DNA from: Micromonospora parva | GTDB taxonomy: Bacteria; Actinomycetota; Actinomycetes; Mycobacteriales; Micromonosporaceae | Assembly (NCBI RefSeq): GCF_000718515.1 | Contig: NZ_JNZS01000009.1 | Coordinates: forward strand, 1 to 64,000 | Reading direction: 5' to 3' | Length of the DNA: 64,000 nt | The notes under the pieces: generated by a model | The model's input: only the letters and a program-made list of their open reading frames with translations | The model's database searches: none | What the model was told of the DNA's origin: nothing | Part shown: positions 9,366 through 17,699 of the stretch, piece by piece | Layout: each line of letters begins with the position of its first letter | How positions within the stretch are numbered: position 1 is the stretch's first letter | Position numbers and translations under genes: made by a program

Positions 9366-9387
9366 GTAAGGGCTGGGCCGGCGCGGC

Positions 9388-11223
9388 TCAGTCGGTCAAC
9401 GACCGGACGTCCCACACCCACACCCCACCGGTGAAGACCGGTTCGATCCCGGTCAGCTCGGTCATCCCCCGACGCAGCGCGGCCTCGTGCTCGTGTGGCC
9501 CGAGGATCACCACCCCAGCCCGCCAGTAGCGCAGGTCGTCGACCGCTCGGACCCGACTCTGCGGGGTGATCGGCGGCACCGCGCCCGTGCGCCGGATGGT
9601 GGCGAAGAAGTTGCTGGTGGGGCGCGGAACCGCGCCGAACAGCGCGACCTTCGGCGGGTCGGCGTTCGGGCGGGTGTCCGGGCCGAGGAAGTAGCCCCGT
9701 GCCAGCGGCATGTCCAGCCGGGTCGACGCGGACCAGCGCAGCGGCTCCGCGTACGTGGTGTCCGGCAACGGCAGGGTGACCACACTGCGCCCACCGCTCA
9801 CGTACGGACGCCAGGCCCCACTGGTCACGAAGGTGGGGATCGGGTCGAGGCGGGCCACCGGCAGCGGGGTGGGAACGATCGGCAACAGGGCCATCGTGAG
9901 CATGGTGGCGGTGACGAAGCGGATCTGTCCCCGGGCCACCGGGTGCGCGTACGCCAACGCGCGGGCCCGTTCGGCGCCGTAGGCGAGCAGCAGCCCGATG
10001 ATCGGGGTGATCGCCAACGCCCAGCGCGTCGGCACCACCGAGTGCAGGATGGGCAGGTTCTCCAACGCCGCCCAGGGGCCCGGCACACCGGTACCCCGGT
10101 TGTTGAAGCGGACCTCCCGACCCAGTGAGAGCACCGCGAAGAGCAACCCGAGCCCGGCCAGCGCGAGCACCACTATCGAGCGGCGCAACCACCAGACCAG
10201 GGCGATCACCAGCACCACCAGTGCCCAGCCGAAGAAGCTGTTCTCCTCGGTCGGGTTCTTGGCCAGGCCCGCTGCGGTGCGCGCGTTCCCGGCGAGGGAC
10301 TCCCGGGAGTACGCGACGAACGAGGCCAGGTCACTGGAGTAGCCGCGGATCAGGCGGGACAGCCCGGAGTACGCGTCCGGGCCGAAGAACTGCACGTACA
10401 GGGGGTACGCCAGCAGGAGCGCGGCGATCCCGGCGGCGACGGCCAGGCCGGCGAGGAAGGACCGGGCCCGTGACCGGATGTCCGCGCGGCCGACGGCGAG
10501 CACACCGATGACCACGCCGAGCCCGATCGCGGTCATCAGCAGGATCTCCAGGTTGAGGAATGCCTGCCAGACGATGACGAGCGCGAGGAGGACCCCGTTG
10601 CGCAGCCAGCGGCCCGGTTCGCCGAGTCGTAGCGTGCGCCAGATGATCAACGGGACGACGAACTGCGACACGATGTTCGGGTGACCATTGGCGTGCGACA
10701 CCATCGCCGGCGCGAACGCGCAGAAGCCGGCGCCCAGCCAGGCCGGTCCCCGGCTGCCGATCAGGACCCGGGAGAGCACGAAATACCAGGCCGTGGCGGT
10801 GGCAATCATGCCGACGGTGAGAAAGACCAGGAATGACGCGCGCGGCCCGAACAGCAGGGTGATCGGCGTCATTGGCAATGAAATGGATAATACGGACGTA
10901 TTGGCCATCAGATTCACGCCGTCGGGCACGTTCATCTGATTGGAATGGAACGGATACGCAAAGTGCGTGACTACTCGCGCACCGTGGGCCATCATCCATT
11001 CGAACTGCGACTGGTCGGACTGGTTGTCCCGCACATCGCTGCCCGGGTCCAGCCAGAGTCGACCGGTGACCCAGAAGCCGAGCACCACGAAGCTCAGCAC
11101 TGCGGCCAGATCCGCCCATTTCCCCCTGCGGGAAGGCCGAACGGCACCGGAGGCCCCCTCCGCCGACGGCGCGGCGGCCGGGCCGTCGCTGCCGCTGGGC
11201 ACGTCCGATTCAGGAGTAGTCAT
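9388..11223 (-). CDS. Polytopic membrane protein, GT-C-like
   Basis: The 611-residue product has a cytoplasmic Pro/Ala-rich N-terminus (1-35) and about ten to twelve transmembrane segments between 36 and 440. A C-terminal extracytoplasmic domain of about 150 residues contains PLPDTTYAEPLRWSASTRLDMPLARGYFLGP. The overall plan, with an acidic first loop (DNQSDQSQFEWMMAHG), resembles GT-C fold glycosyltransferases or YfhO-like proteins that use lipid-linked sugars, but no specific family is recognised. The codons around 10850-11000 are less GC-rich than the rest. No clear ribosome binding site precedes ATG 11223. The gene is divergent from the methyltransferase across a 213-bp, relatively AT-rich promoter region. 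A role in envelope glycosylation is a guess. Confidence 0.65.
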   Translation of the reverse strand: MTTPESDVPSGSDGPAAAPSAEGASGAVRPSRRGKWADLAAVLSFVVLGFWVTGRLWLDPGSDVRDNQSDQSQFEWMMAHGARVVTHFAYPFHSNQMNVPDGVNLMANTSVLSISLPMTPITLLFGPRASFLVFLTVGMIATATAWYFVLSRVLIGSRGPAWLGAGFCAFAPAMVSHANGHPNIVSQFVVPLIIWRTLRLGEPGRWLRNGVLLALVIVWQAFLNLEILLMTAIGLGVVIGVLAVGRADIRSRARSFLAGLAVAAGIAALLLAYPLYVQFFGPDAYSGLSRLIRGYSSDLASFVAYSRESLAGNARTAAGLAKNPTEENSFFGWALVVLVIALVWWLRRSIVVLALAGLGLLFAVLSLGREVRFNNRGTGVPGPWAALENLPILHSVVPTRWALAITPIIGLLLAYGAERARALAYAHPVARGQIRFVTATMLTMALLPIVPTPLPVARLDPIPTFVTSGAWRPYVSGGRSVVTLPLPDTTYAEPLRWSASTRLDMPLARGYFLGPDTRPNADPPKVALFGAVPRPTSNFFATIRRTGAVPPITPQSRVRAVDDLRYWRAGVVILGPHEHEAALRRGMTELTGIEPVFTGGVWVWDVRSLTD

Positions 11224-11436
11224 GACAATTCATAGGGTAGTCAGCGCATGGCACCGCCGTGACATGTTTCGGGGTACTGCCGTACTATGTGCCGGGTTCG
11301 CCGACCGCCGATCACGAATCCACCCCCCCGACCACAATTCGGCCACCCCGATGCCCCGATTCTTCTGCCGTCCCAGCGGATGATTCACTCTGTCGGTCCA
11401 GGCACGGGTCGAGTTCATATCGTGAGGAATCGACGC

Positions 11437-12147
11437 ATGGCAGAAATCACTGGGGATCAGCGCGTGCAGTCCGAGGTGCTGGAAGGCCTGGCAACCGCTG
11501 TCAACCACCGTCGCTGGTTCATCGAGCTGGCCGTGCCGTACCTCGGCGACGACCCGATCGAGATCGGCAGCGGCCTTGGTGACTACGCGCTGGAATGGTC
11601 AGAGCGGCTGCCCCGGTTCACCGCCACCGAGGCCGACCCGGACCGGCTGGTGCAGCTCAAGGAGCGCCTCGCCGACCGTCCGAACATCGACGTCCGGCAG
11701 ATGCTGCTGCCGCACAACGGCCGGGGCGACTACAGCGCTGCGGTCTCGTACAACGTCCTGGAGCACATCGAGGACCACGTGGGCGCGCTGCGGAGCATGC
11801 GCGACCTGGTCCGACCCGGCGGCGCCGTGATCATCATCGTGCCCGCGTTCCAGTTCGCGATGGGCCCGGCCGACATCGCCACCGGGCACGTCCGCCGCTA
11901 CACCAAGAAGACGCTCGGTGCGGCGATGGCCGACGCCGGCCTGACCGTCGAGAAGATCCACTACGCGAACGCGCTCGGGCTGATCGGCTACTTCATGGCC
12001 ACCAAGGTCTTCCGGCTGATGCCGAAGGAGGGCCCGATGGTCAAGGTGTACGACACCCTCGTCCTGCCCGCCACCAAGGCCGCCGAGCAACTGGTCCTCC
12101 CACCCTTCGGCCAGTCCGTCTTCGCCGTGGCCCGAGTCCCCTCCTGA
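11437..12147 (+). CDS. Class I SAM-dependent methyltransferase
   Basis: The product has 236 residues. The ATG at 11437 is chosen because GAGGAA stands 8 bp upstream; an earlier in-frame ATG at 11287 would add 50 residues of no protein-like composition. It shows motif I as EIGSGLGDYA, an acidic end to strand 2 (ATEADPDRL), motif IV-like YNVLEHIEDH and post-motif GGAVIIIVPAF, all of the Rossmann methyltransferase fold. The EHIED and GHVRRYTKKTL segments match methyltransferases found beside glycosyltransferase genes. Substrate unknown. It is divergent from the GT-C-like membrane protein, and the two may act on the same glycan or lipid; this is inference from position. Confidence 0.82.
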   Translation: MAEITGDQRVQSEVLEGLATAVNHRRWFIELAVPYLGDDPIEIGSGLGDYALEWSERLPRFTATEADPDRLVQLKERLADRPNIDVRQMLLPHNGRGDYSAAVSYNVLEHIEDHVGALRSMRDLVRPGGAVIIIVPAFQFAMGPADIATGHVRRYTKKTLGAAMADAGLTVEKIHYANALGLIGYFMATKVFRLMPKEGPMVKVYDTLVLPATKAAEQLVLPPFGQSVFAVARVPS

Positions 12148-12152
12148 CCCCA

Positions 12153-12235
12153 CCGCCGCGCGATCTTGCGCTTTCGGTCGTCGCTATGCCCTTTATGTCG
12201 AGAAAGTCGGGACAGAAAGTGCAAGATCGCGGCGG
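12153..12235. repeat. Dispersed palindromic element, copy 1
   Basis: Imperfect inverted arms (left CGCGATCTTGCGCTTTC, right GAAAGTGCAAGATCGCG) surround about 40 nt that include TATGTCGAG and GTCGGGACAG. It begins 6 bp after the methyltransferase stop. The same element recurs at 48694-48780 with conserved arms and conserved centre, so it is a small interspersed repeat rather than an ordinary terminator. Confidence 0.7.
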
Positions 12236-12246
12236 CTGGGCGGCGG

Positions 12247-12789
12247 TTACTCCTTGATCTGGTACGTGGGGCGGATTACCGCTCTCGCCAGGGTGTGGAA
12301 CGTGAGGTTGAAGCCCACGTAGGCGGGGGTGGCGTCCGGGGTCAGGTCGAGGCGCTCGACGTCCACGGCGTGCACCGCGAAGACGTACCGGTGCGGGCGG
12401 TCGCCGGGGGGCGGAGCCGCCCCGCCGTAACCCTGGTCGCCGTAGTCGTTACGCACCGAGAACGCCCCGCCGAGGTCGGCGCCCGCCGCGCCGCCCGCCC
12501 CGCTGGGCAACTGGGTGACGCTGACCGGCAGGTTCACCAGCACCCAGTGCCAGAAACCGCTACCGGTCGGCGCGTCGGGGTCGTAGCAGGTCACCGCGAA
12601 GCTCTTCGTCTCAGCGGGAAAATCCGACCAGGTCAGCTGCGGCGAGACGTTGTCGCCCCCGGTGCTGCCATGCGCGTGCCGGGCGTCCATCGGCTCGCCG
12701 TTCTGCACGTCGTCGCTGGTGAGCGTGAACGAGGGCAGCGTCGGCAGCAACTCGTACGGGTCCGGGGCGATCGGTCGTTCCAGGGTCAT
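12247..12789 (-). CDS. YbhB/YbcL-type PEBP (Raf-kinase-inhibitor-like) protein
   Basis: The 180-residue cytoplasmic protein carries the phosphatidylethanolamine-binding-protein signatures: [30 protein letters not shown] (the DPDAP motif) and a late [16 protein letters not shown] segment. The bacterial family has no agreed function; members bind small anions and may inhibit proteases or kinases. Length is normal for YbhB/YbcL (about 160-180). The ATG at 12789 follows a weak GGAAGGACG site. The gene ends beside the palindromic element at 12153-12235 and is divergent from a small gene at 12918. Confidence 0.9.
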   Translation of the reverse strand: MTLERPIAPDPYELLPTLPSFTLTSDDVQNGEPMDARHAHGSTGGDNVSPQLTWSDFPAETKSFAVTCYDPDAPTGSGFWHWVLVNLPVSVTQLPSGAGGAAGADLGGAFSVRNDYGDQGYGGAAPPPGDRPHRYVFAVHAVDVERLDLTPDATPAYVGFNLTFHTLARAVIRPTYQIKE

Positions 12790-12917
12790 GGGGACGCGTC
12801 CTTCCGATGTGCGGAGATACCAGCCCCTTCATACCCCGCTGCGGCCTGTCCGACGAGCGGCACTGTGGTTTTCCGGAGCTACGGTGGAGTTTCGGGCAAC
12901 GTCCTCAGGGGGACATC

Positions 12918-13073
12918 GTGGCCGGCATCTGGCGGGACTTCGTGGTGGCCGTCTTCACCGCGTTCCGCCGCCGGGACGAACAGGCCATCGCCGACGAACG
13001 GCGACGCGCGGTCGAGCGACTGGCCGACGAGACGATCCGCCAGCAGCGTCGGACCACCGACCCTCCGCAGTGA
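12918..13073 (+). CDS. Small hypothetical protein, 51 aa
   Basis: A GTG at 12918 is preceded by AGGGGGAC at good spacing. The product VAGIWRDFVVAVFTAFRRRDE... has a short amphipathic or membrane-associated helix followed by a strongly charged helix with many Arg and Glu and ends TTDPPQ. No family recognised. The same frame extends upstream to an ATG at 12807, but that part lacks protein character. The ribosome binding site and helical amphipathicity make it plausible; expression is unproven. Confidence 0.45.
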   Translation: MAGIWRDFVVAVFTAFRRRDEQAIADERRRAVERLADETIRQQRRTTDPPQ

Positions 13074-13374
13074 CCGGAACGTGGGGCCCAGCGGCAGCAC
13101 AGGGCTGCCGAATGAGCCTTCCACCGGCTTCCGGAAATGGCGTCGTCAGCGTATCGCCACCATCAATCCCCTGGCCGGTGCCGATGTCGTCTACCCGACC
13201 TTGGCTGACCCTCAACGAGCGAACCTGCTATCTCTGAATAACGGCGAGACGTCGGCGATATGAGGCGGCAACCCCGCTCGACTGCTAACGAATCCGTGGA
13301 ATATTCACCGGCCGGGCAGAGACGACGGCAGGGTGTGGGCGACTGATCAGTAGGCCGAGTCACGGAGGAACCGA
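13074..13374. other. Intergenic region, no gene recognised
   Basis: The 300 bp are less GC-rich than most of the window. An open plus-strand frame ending at 13263 (…ADPQRANLLSLNNGETSAI) reads like a protein tail but has no start signal, so it may be a degraded gene end. No hairpin or known operator was found. The ribosome binding site for the next gene (GGAGGAA) is at 13364-13370. Confidence 0.4.
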
Positions 13375-14265
13375 GTGACTGTCATCGCGGACGGCATCCT
13401 GGTCGTCAACTCTCTGCGGTACGCACCACAGTGGGCAGCTGCCGAAATCTTCGCACTGGCGAGAGCGGGACACCTCACACTCGAATCAACAGCAGAGGGT
13501 GTGGCAATCACCCGCACCGACAAGGCCACCACCGGCATGGAGCTCGAGGAGCGACTGCTGCTCAATGCCGTCTCGCCACAGGCCGTGCTGCACACCGAAC
13601 ACCAGGTGCCGGTGGCGCAGACAGTCACAGCGCTCACCTGCCAGTTGCTACGCCACCGGGGGCTTGCCCGCAAGCTGAGCCCCCGCCGGTTCATGCGCCG
13701 GGTGAGCATCTGCAGCTATGCCTTCTCGACCGCCCTCGGGATAGCGCCGATCGCCATCTTCCATTCCGTCAATTCGGTGTGCCTGGGGCTCGCGCTCTTC
13801 GCGACGGGGGTCATGAGTTGGAACACCAACGCCGGTGTCAACAAGGCGAGGGCGCAGGCCGTGCGCTTCACACGGCAGGGAAAACGGCAACACAAGCGGC
13901 TCAAGAAGCTCAGCCGTCGCCTGATAGCCAGGTCCGAGCCGAGCCAGGAGGATCTACTTGCCCACGAACTGCTCTGGACCATTCACGTTCCACTCGTTCA
14001 TGCCCCGACCGAGGCACCGCAATGGTTCACGGGCGAATGGCCCACGGATGCGGCGGAACGAACCGCATTGCTGCGGACGATGTTCGAATCCATCGCGACG
14101 GGATTGAACCAGCCCGCCGACAAGAAGGGCCGTTTCGCGTTGGACGAGAACACCATGAAGGAAGCCGAGCTGTATCTGACCATCGATGGCATCAAGGAGA
14201 CGGGTCAGATCCTGGTCGGTGTCGACACCGGCACGGACGTCGACTTCTCGCCGGGCGGCCCGTAG
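13375..14265 (+). CDS. Hypothetical membrane protein, DUF2207/TIGR04222-like, lower GC
   Basis: The product has 296 residues with GTG start at 13375 after GGAGGAA. The N-terminal 100 residues (YAPQWAAAEIFALARAGHLTLES...LEERLLLNAV) look like the winged-helix-like soluble part of DUF2207/TIGR04222 proteins, where a short repeat decides whether a helix is lost. Two hydrophobic segments follow (about 120-150, including SVNSVCLGLALFATGVMSW), then a basic linker (RFTRQGKRQHKRLKKLSRRLIAR) and a soluble C-terminal domain of about 90 residues. The family link is weak. Base and codon use is clearly less GC-rich than the flanks, and the gene abuts a tRNA-Ser, both consistent with acquisition by transfer. 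Confidence 0.6.
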   Translation: MTVIADGILVVNSLRYAPQWAAAEIFALARAGHLTLESTAEGVAITRTDKATTGMELEERLLLNAVSPQAVLHTEHQVPVAQTVTALTCQLLRHRGLARKLSPRRFMRRVSICSYAFSTALGIAPIAIFHSVNSVCLGLALFATGVMSWNTNAGVNKARAQAVRFTRQGKRQHKRLKKLSRRLIARSEPSQEDLLAHELLWTIHVPLVHAPTEAPQWFTGEWPTDAAERTALLRTMFESIATGLNQPADKKGRFALDENTMKEAELYLTIDGIKETGQILVGVDTGTDVDFSPGGP

Positions 14266-14308
14266 TCAACGCCCCCGGCAGCCGAGCTGATCACCACCGG
14301 GTTGGTGG

Positions 14309-14395
14309 CGGAGGGTGTGGGATTCGAACCCACGAAGACATCGCTGCCTTACCGGTTTTCAAGACCAGCGCCATCGGCCACTAGGCGAACCCTCC
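14309..14395 (-). tRNA. tRNA-Ser(TGA)
   Basis: The 87-nt class II tRNA reads leftwards. It has acceptor GGAGGGT/ACCCTCC, D-arm CGCCTAGTGGCC, anticodon stem CTGGT/ACCGG with loop CTTGAAA (anticodon TGA), a long variable arm, T-arm GTGGGTTCGAATCCCAC and discriminator G. Confidence 0.95.
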
Positions 14396-14556
14396 TGGAC
14401 CGCCACCCGTGGGCGTACGGCCACGCATAGTCTGCCACGGCTCACTCCGGGCGGCCCAGCGTCCCTCCCCGCTGCGCCGGCCAGGCATCTTGGCCCGTCC
14501 ACTGTGGGCTGGAGGGTGCGCCTGCGGCACCGGGTGAGATCGGGAAGACTGGCCCC

Positions 14557-15555
14557 ATGCGAGCCATCACGATTCCGGAGCCCGGTGGTCCCGACGCGCT
14601 GGTCTGGGCCGAGGTGCCCGACCCGGAGCCGGGCCCCGACGAGGTGATCGTGGATGTGCGGGCCACCGGGGTCAACCGCGCTGACCTGCTGCAACGGCAG
14701 GGGCACTACCCACCACCGCCGGGCGCGTCGGCGTACCCCGGGTTGGAATGCTCCGGGGTGATCACGGAGGTCGGCGCCCAGGTCGCCGGGTGGGCGGTCG
14801 GGCAGCAGGTCTGCGCGCTGCTGTCCGGTGGCGGGTACGCGGAGCGGGTCGCGGTCCCCGCCGGGCAGTTGCTGCCGGTGCCGGCGTGCGACCCGGTCGA
14901 CGCGGCGGCGCTGCCCGAGGTGGCCTGCACGGTCTGGTCGAACCTGGTCCAGGTGGCCCGGCTCGGCGCGGGCGACACCCTGCTGGTGCACGGCGGGGGC
15001 AGCGGGATCGGCACCTTCGCCATCCAGTTCGGGGCGGCCCTCGGCGTCACGGTGCTGACCACCGCGCGCGAGGCCAAGCACGCCCGGCTGCGCGAACTGG
15101 GCGCGGCGCACACGATCGACTACCGGGAGCAGGACTTCGTCGAGGAGGCCCGGAGGGTCACCGACGGGCGCGGCGTGGACGTCATCCTCGACATCATGGG
15201 CGGGTCCTACCTGGGGCGGAACGTCTCCGCGCTGGCCACCGGCGGCCGGCTCGTGGTGATCGGGATGCAGGGCGGGCGCAAGGCCGAGTTGGATCTCAGC
15301 GCGCTGCTGGCCAAGCGGGCGAGCGTCGCCGCGACGTCGCTACGGTCCCGACCGCTCGCGGAGAAGGCGGAGATCGTCCAGGGGGTACGCGACGAGGTGT
15401 GGCCGCTGGTCGAGGCGGGCCGGATCCGGCCGATCGTGGACCGGCGGCTCCCGATGACCGAGGCGGCGGAGGCGCACCGGCTCGTCGAGTCGAACGACCA
15501 CTTCGGCAAGGTGCTGCTGACCCGCCCGCCGGGAGGCGGGTCAGCCGTCAGCTGA
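14557..15555 (+). CDS. NAD(P)H quinone oxidoreductase, PIG3-type zinc-free MDR
   Basis: The 332-residue medium-chain dehydrogenase/reductase has an N-terminal GroES-like domain (MRAITIPEPGGPDAL...ATGVNRADLLQRQGHYPPPPGAS, a TP53I3/PIG3 hallmark) and a Rossmann domain with LLVHGGGSGIGTFAIQ (about 146-162). It lacks the catalytic zinc ligands of alcohol dehydrogenases, as expected for quinone oxidoreductases. It probably reduces quinones or enals with NADPH in the cytoplasm. It is convergent with soxR, and SoxR senses redox-cycling quinones, so the pairing is functionally sensible although no SoxR-type box was seen upstream. The stop codon lies inside a 36-bp tandem repeat. Confidence 0.9.
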   Translation: MRAITIPEPGGPDALVWAEVPDPEPGPDEVIVDVRATGVNRADLLQRQGHYPPPPGASAYPGLECSGVITEVGAQVAGWAVGQQVCALLSGGGYAERVAVPAGQLLPVPACDPVDAAALPEVACTVWSNLVQVARLGAGDTLLVHGGGSGIGTFAIQFGAALGVTVLTTAREAKHARLRELGAAHTIDYREQDFVEEARRVTDGRGVDVILDIMGGSYLGRNVSALATGGRLVVIGMQGGRKAELDLSALLAKRASVAATSLRSRPLAEKAEIVQGVRDEVWPLVEAGRIRPIVDRRLPMTEAAEAHRLVESNDHFGKVLLTRPPGGGSAVS

Positions 15556-15596
15556 GCGAGCCCGCCGGGAGGCGGATCGGCCGTCAGCTCAGCGAG
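15525..15596. repeat. 36-bp tandem repeat across the ends of two convergent genes
   Basis: Units 15525-15560 and 15561-15596 differ at only three positions (each begins CCCGCCGGGAGGCGG and ends CAGCKSAGCGAG). A partial third unit (CCCGCCGGGG) follows. The first unit encodes the last residues and stop of the quinone oxidoreductase; the second contains the stop of soxR on the other strand. Internal hairpins (CCCGCC...GGCGGG) may terminate transcription. Confidence 0.8.
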
Positions 15597-16057
15597 CCCG
15601 CCGGGGTTGGGGCGTCCGTCGGTCGGGGCAGCACCAGTCGGGCACCCGGGCCCTCGCCGGCCAGCGTGTCCTCGGGGTTGTTGAGCGTGCAGCGCTGCAA
15701 GGACAGGCAACCGCAGCCGATGCAGCCGTCCAGGTCGTCGCGGAGCTTGGTGAGCAGCCGGATGCGTTCGTCCAGTCGGCTCCGCCAGCTCGCCGAGAGC
15801 CGCGCCCAGTCCTGTGGGCTGGGGGTGCGGGCCTCGGGGAGCGAGTCGAGTGCCTCCCGGATCTCGTCGAGCGAGACGCCGACCTGCTGGGAGATCCGGA
15901 TGAAGGCAACCCGCCGCAGCTCGGCGCGGGCATACCGGCGCTGGTTGCCGCCGGTGCGGTCGGCGCGGATCAGCCCGAGTCGCTCGTAGTAGCGCAGCGC
16001 CGACGGCGCCACCCCGGAGCGGGCGGACAGCTCACCGATCGTCAACAAATCCGGCAT
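15584..16057 (-). CDS. soxR: Redox-sensing MerR-family activator SoxR
   Basis: The 157-residue MerR-family protein has an N-terminal winged HTH (LLTIGELSARSGVAPSALRYYERLGLI...NQRRYARAELRRVAFI), a dimerisation helix and the SoxR cluster motif C-x2-C-x-C-x5-C (Cys112, Cys115, Cys117, Cys123) that binds the [2Fe-2S] redox sensor. In actinomycetes SoxR responds mainly to redox-active secondary metabolites and quinones and activates a few oxidoreductase genes. The ATG at 16057 is preferred over the GTG immediately upstream because AGGA stands about ten bases before it. A long perfect palindrome lies just upstream, between soxR and the divergent transketolase genes, and is the probable binding site. 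Confidence 0.95.
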   Translation of the reverse strand: MPDLLTIGELSARSGVAPSALRYYERLGLIRADRTGGNQRRYARAELRRVAFIRISQQVGVSLDEIREALDSLPEARTPSPQDWARLSASWRSRLDERIRLLTKLRDDLDGCIGCGCLSLQRCTLNNPEDTLAGEGPGARLVLPRPTDAPTPAGSLS

Positions 16058-16068
16058 CACCAGGTCCT

Positions 16069-16092
16069 TGAGTTGAAGTGCACTTCAACTCA
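16069..16092. promoter_or_regulatory. Palindromic SoxR-box candidate in the divergent promoter
   Basis: A 24-bp perfect palindrome, each half TGAGTTGAAGTG, is centred between 16080 and 16081. Its centre and spacing resemble MerR-family operators, which sit between -35 and -10 elements. It lies 12 bp from the soxR start and 12 bp from the transketolase start, so it could control both directions. Confidence 0.7.
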
Positions 16093-16104
16093 CACAGTAG
16101 TGGC

Positions 16105-16797
16105 ATGACCACCGCACTGACCACCGACAGCAGCGCCCGCCTACCCGGGTTGATCCGCCGACTGACCGGCGACGAGAAACACGCACCCAGCGCGCACTCC
16201 ACCATCGACGTCCTCCAGGTGCTCTACGACCGGGTGTTGCGGGTCACCCCCGACACCGTCGACGACCCGGAGCGGGACCGGTTCCTGCTCTCCAAGGGCC
16301 ACGGACCGGCCGCCTACTACGCGGTGCTCGCCGCGCACGGCTTCATCCCGGACACCTGGCTCGACGACCTGGCCGGGCCGGCGAGCCGGCTCGGCCACCA
16401 CCCGGACCGGCTCCTGGTGCCCGGGGTCGAGATCGGCTCCGGCTCCCTCGGGCACGGGTTCGGGCTGGCCGTCGGCACCGCGCTCGGCCTGCGCGCCCAG
16501 GGGCTGACCAAACCCCGGGTGTACCTGCTGCTCGGCGACGCCGAACTGGACGAGGGATCCAACCACGAGGCGATCGCGTACGCCGGAGCGACCGGCCTGG
16601 ACAGCCTCACCGCGGTCGTGGTCGACAACGCGTCGGCCAGCCACGGGTGGGCCGGCGGCATCGCCAGCCGGTTCACCGTCAACGGCTGGACCGCCGACAC
16701 CGTCGACGGCCGGGACCACGAAGCCCTGTACGCGGCGTTGACCGGGCACCGGCCACGACAGCCGCACCTGGTCGTCGCCCGCATCGGGAGCAACTGA
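16105..16797 (+). CDS. Transketolase, N-terminal (ThDP-binding) subunit
   Basis: The product has 230 residues. Features of the pyrophosphate-binding half of transketolase are clear: SAHSTIDVLQVLYDRVL, DRFLLSKGHGPAAYYAVLAAHG, GSGSLGHGFGLAVGTALG and the ThDP/metal motif GDAELDEGSNHEAIAYA with a downstream VVVDN. It needs the next gene to supply the pyrimidine-binding half. At 230 residues it is shorter than the usual split subunit (about 270-280), and it may act on an unusual ketose rather than in the core pentose phosphate pathway. The ATG at 16105 has no ribosome binding site and lies just after the SoxR-type palindrome, suggesting a leaderless transcript. Proximity to soxR suggests redox control, unproven. 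Confidence 0.88.
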   Translation: MTTALTTDSSARLPGLIRRLTGDEKHAPSAHSTIDVLQVLYDRVLRVTPDTVDDPERDRFLLSKGHGPAAYYAVLAAHGFIPDTWLDDLAGPASRLGHHPDRLLVPGVEIGSGSLGHGFGLAVGTALGLRAQGLTKPRVYLLLGDAELDEGSNHEAIAYAGATGLDSLTAVVVDNASASHGWAGGIASRFTVNGWTADTVDGRDHEALYAALTGHRPRQPHLVVARIGSN

Positions 16798-17699
16798 TGA
16801 CCGACATGCGTACCGCCTTCATCGACACCACCACCGCGCTCCTCGACGAGGATCCGCGTACCGCACTGGTGCTGGCCGACATCTCGGCGAGCCAGTTCGC
16901 CCCAGTCGGGCACCGGCACCCGGACCGGGTTCTCAACGTGGGGATCCGGGAGCAGCTGATGATCGGTGTGGCCGGCGGGCTCGCCCTGACCGGGCTGCGT
17001 CCGATCGCGCACTCGTACGCGACGTTCCTGGTGGACCGGGCGTACGAGCAGATCAAGTTGGATCTGGACCATCAGGGCGTGGGGGCGGTCCTGGTCAGCA
17101 TCGGCGCGTCGTACGACGGGTCGGCGGAGGGCCGCACCCACCAGTCGCCCGGGGACGTGGCGCTCTTCGACTCACTCGGCGACGGCTGGACGGTCCGGGT
17201 GCCCGGTCACCCGGACGAGGTGGCGCCGCTGCTGCGCACCGCCGCCACCACCGACGATCCGATCTACCTGCGCCTTTCCGAGCAGAGCAACGCCGAGGCG
17301 TACCCGGATGCCGCCCGGCTACGGGTGCTCCGGCGGGGCGGGACGGACGCGCCACTCGTGGTGGCGGTCGGGCCGATGCTCGACCCCACAGTGGCGGCGA
17401 CGGAGGGGATGGACGTGACGGTGGCGTACACCCACACGCCCCGGCCGTTCGACACGCGGGGGCTGCGGGCGCTCGTCGACACCGATGTGGTGCTGGTCGA
17501 GCCGTACCTGGCGGGGACGTCGAGCGCGCTCGTCAGTCGGGCGCTGGCGGACGTACCGCATCGACTGCTCGCCCTCGGGGTGGGTCAGACCGACCTGCGA
17601 CGGTACGGGAATCCGGCCGACCACGCCCGGTGGCATGGTCTGGACGCCGACGGTCTGCGGCGGTCGATCAGCGCGTTCCTGGGGTCAGTTGGCGGCTGA
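16797..17699 (+). CDS. Transketolase, C-terminal (pyrimidine-binding) subunit
   Basis: The 300-residue protein begins at an ATG that shares one base with the preceding stop, so the two subunits are translationally coupled. It shows the Pyr and C-terminal transketolase domains: VLNVGIREQLMIGVAGGLALTGLRPIAHSYATFLVDRAYEQIKLDLDHQ (conserved Glu in GIREQ contacts ThDP), then the SIGASYDGSAEGRTHQSPGDVALF loop and a C-terminal Rossmann-like part. Together with the upstream subunit it forms an alpha2beta2-type enzyme transferring two-carbon units between ketose and aldose phosphates. Its 3' end overlaps the convergent GT2 gene by 15 bp. Confidence 0.88.
   Translation: MTDMRTAFIDTTTALLDEDPRTALVLADISASQFAPVGHRHPDRVLNVGIREQLMIGVAGGLALTGLRPIAHSYATFLVDRAYEQIKLDLDHQGVGAVLVSIGASYDGSAEGRTHQSPGDVALFDSLGDGWTVRVPGHPDEVAPLLRTAATTDDPIYLRLSEQSNAEAYPDAARLRVLRRGGTDAPLVVAVGPMLDPTVAATEGMDVTVAYTHTPRPFDTRGLRALVDTDVVLVEPYLAGTSSALVSRALADVPHRLLALGVGQTDLRRYGNPADHARWHGLDADGLRRSISAFLGSVGG

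Noticed and set aside
14266..14556. tRNA-Ser(TGA) as the attachment site of an integrated element
   Set aside because: No integrase and no duplicated tRNA 3' end were seen in the window.
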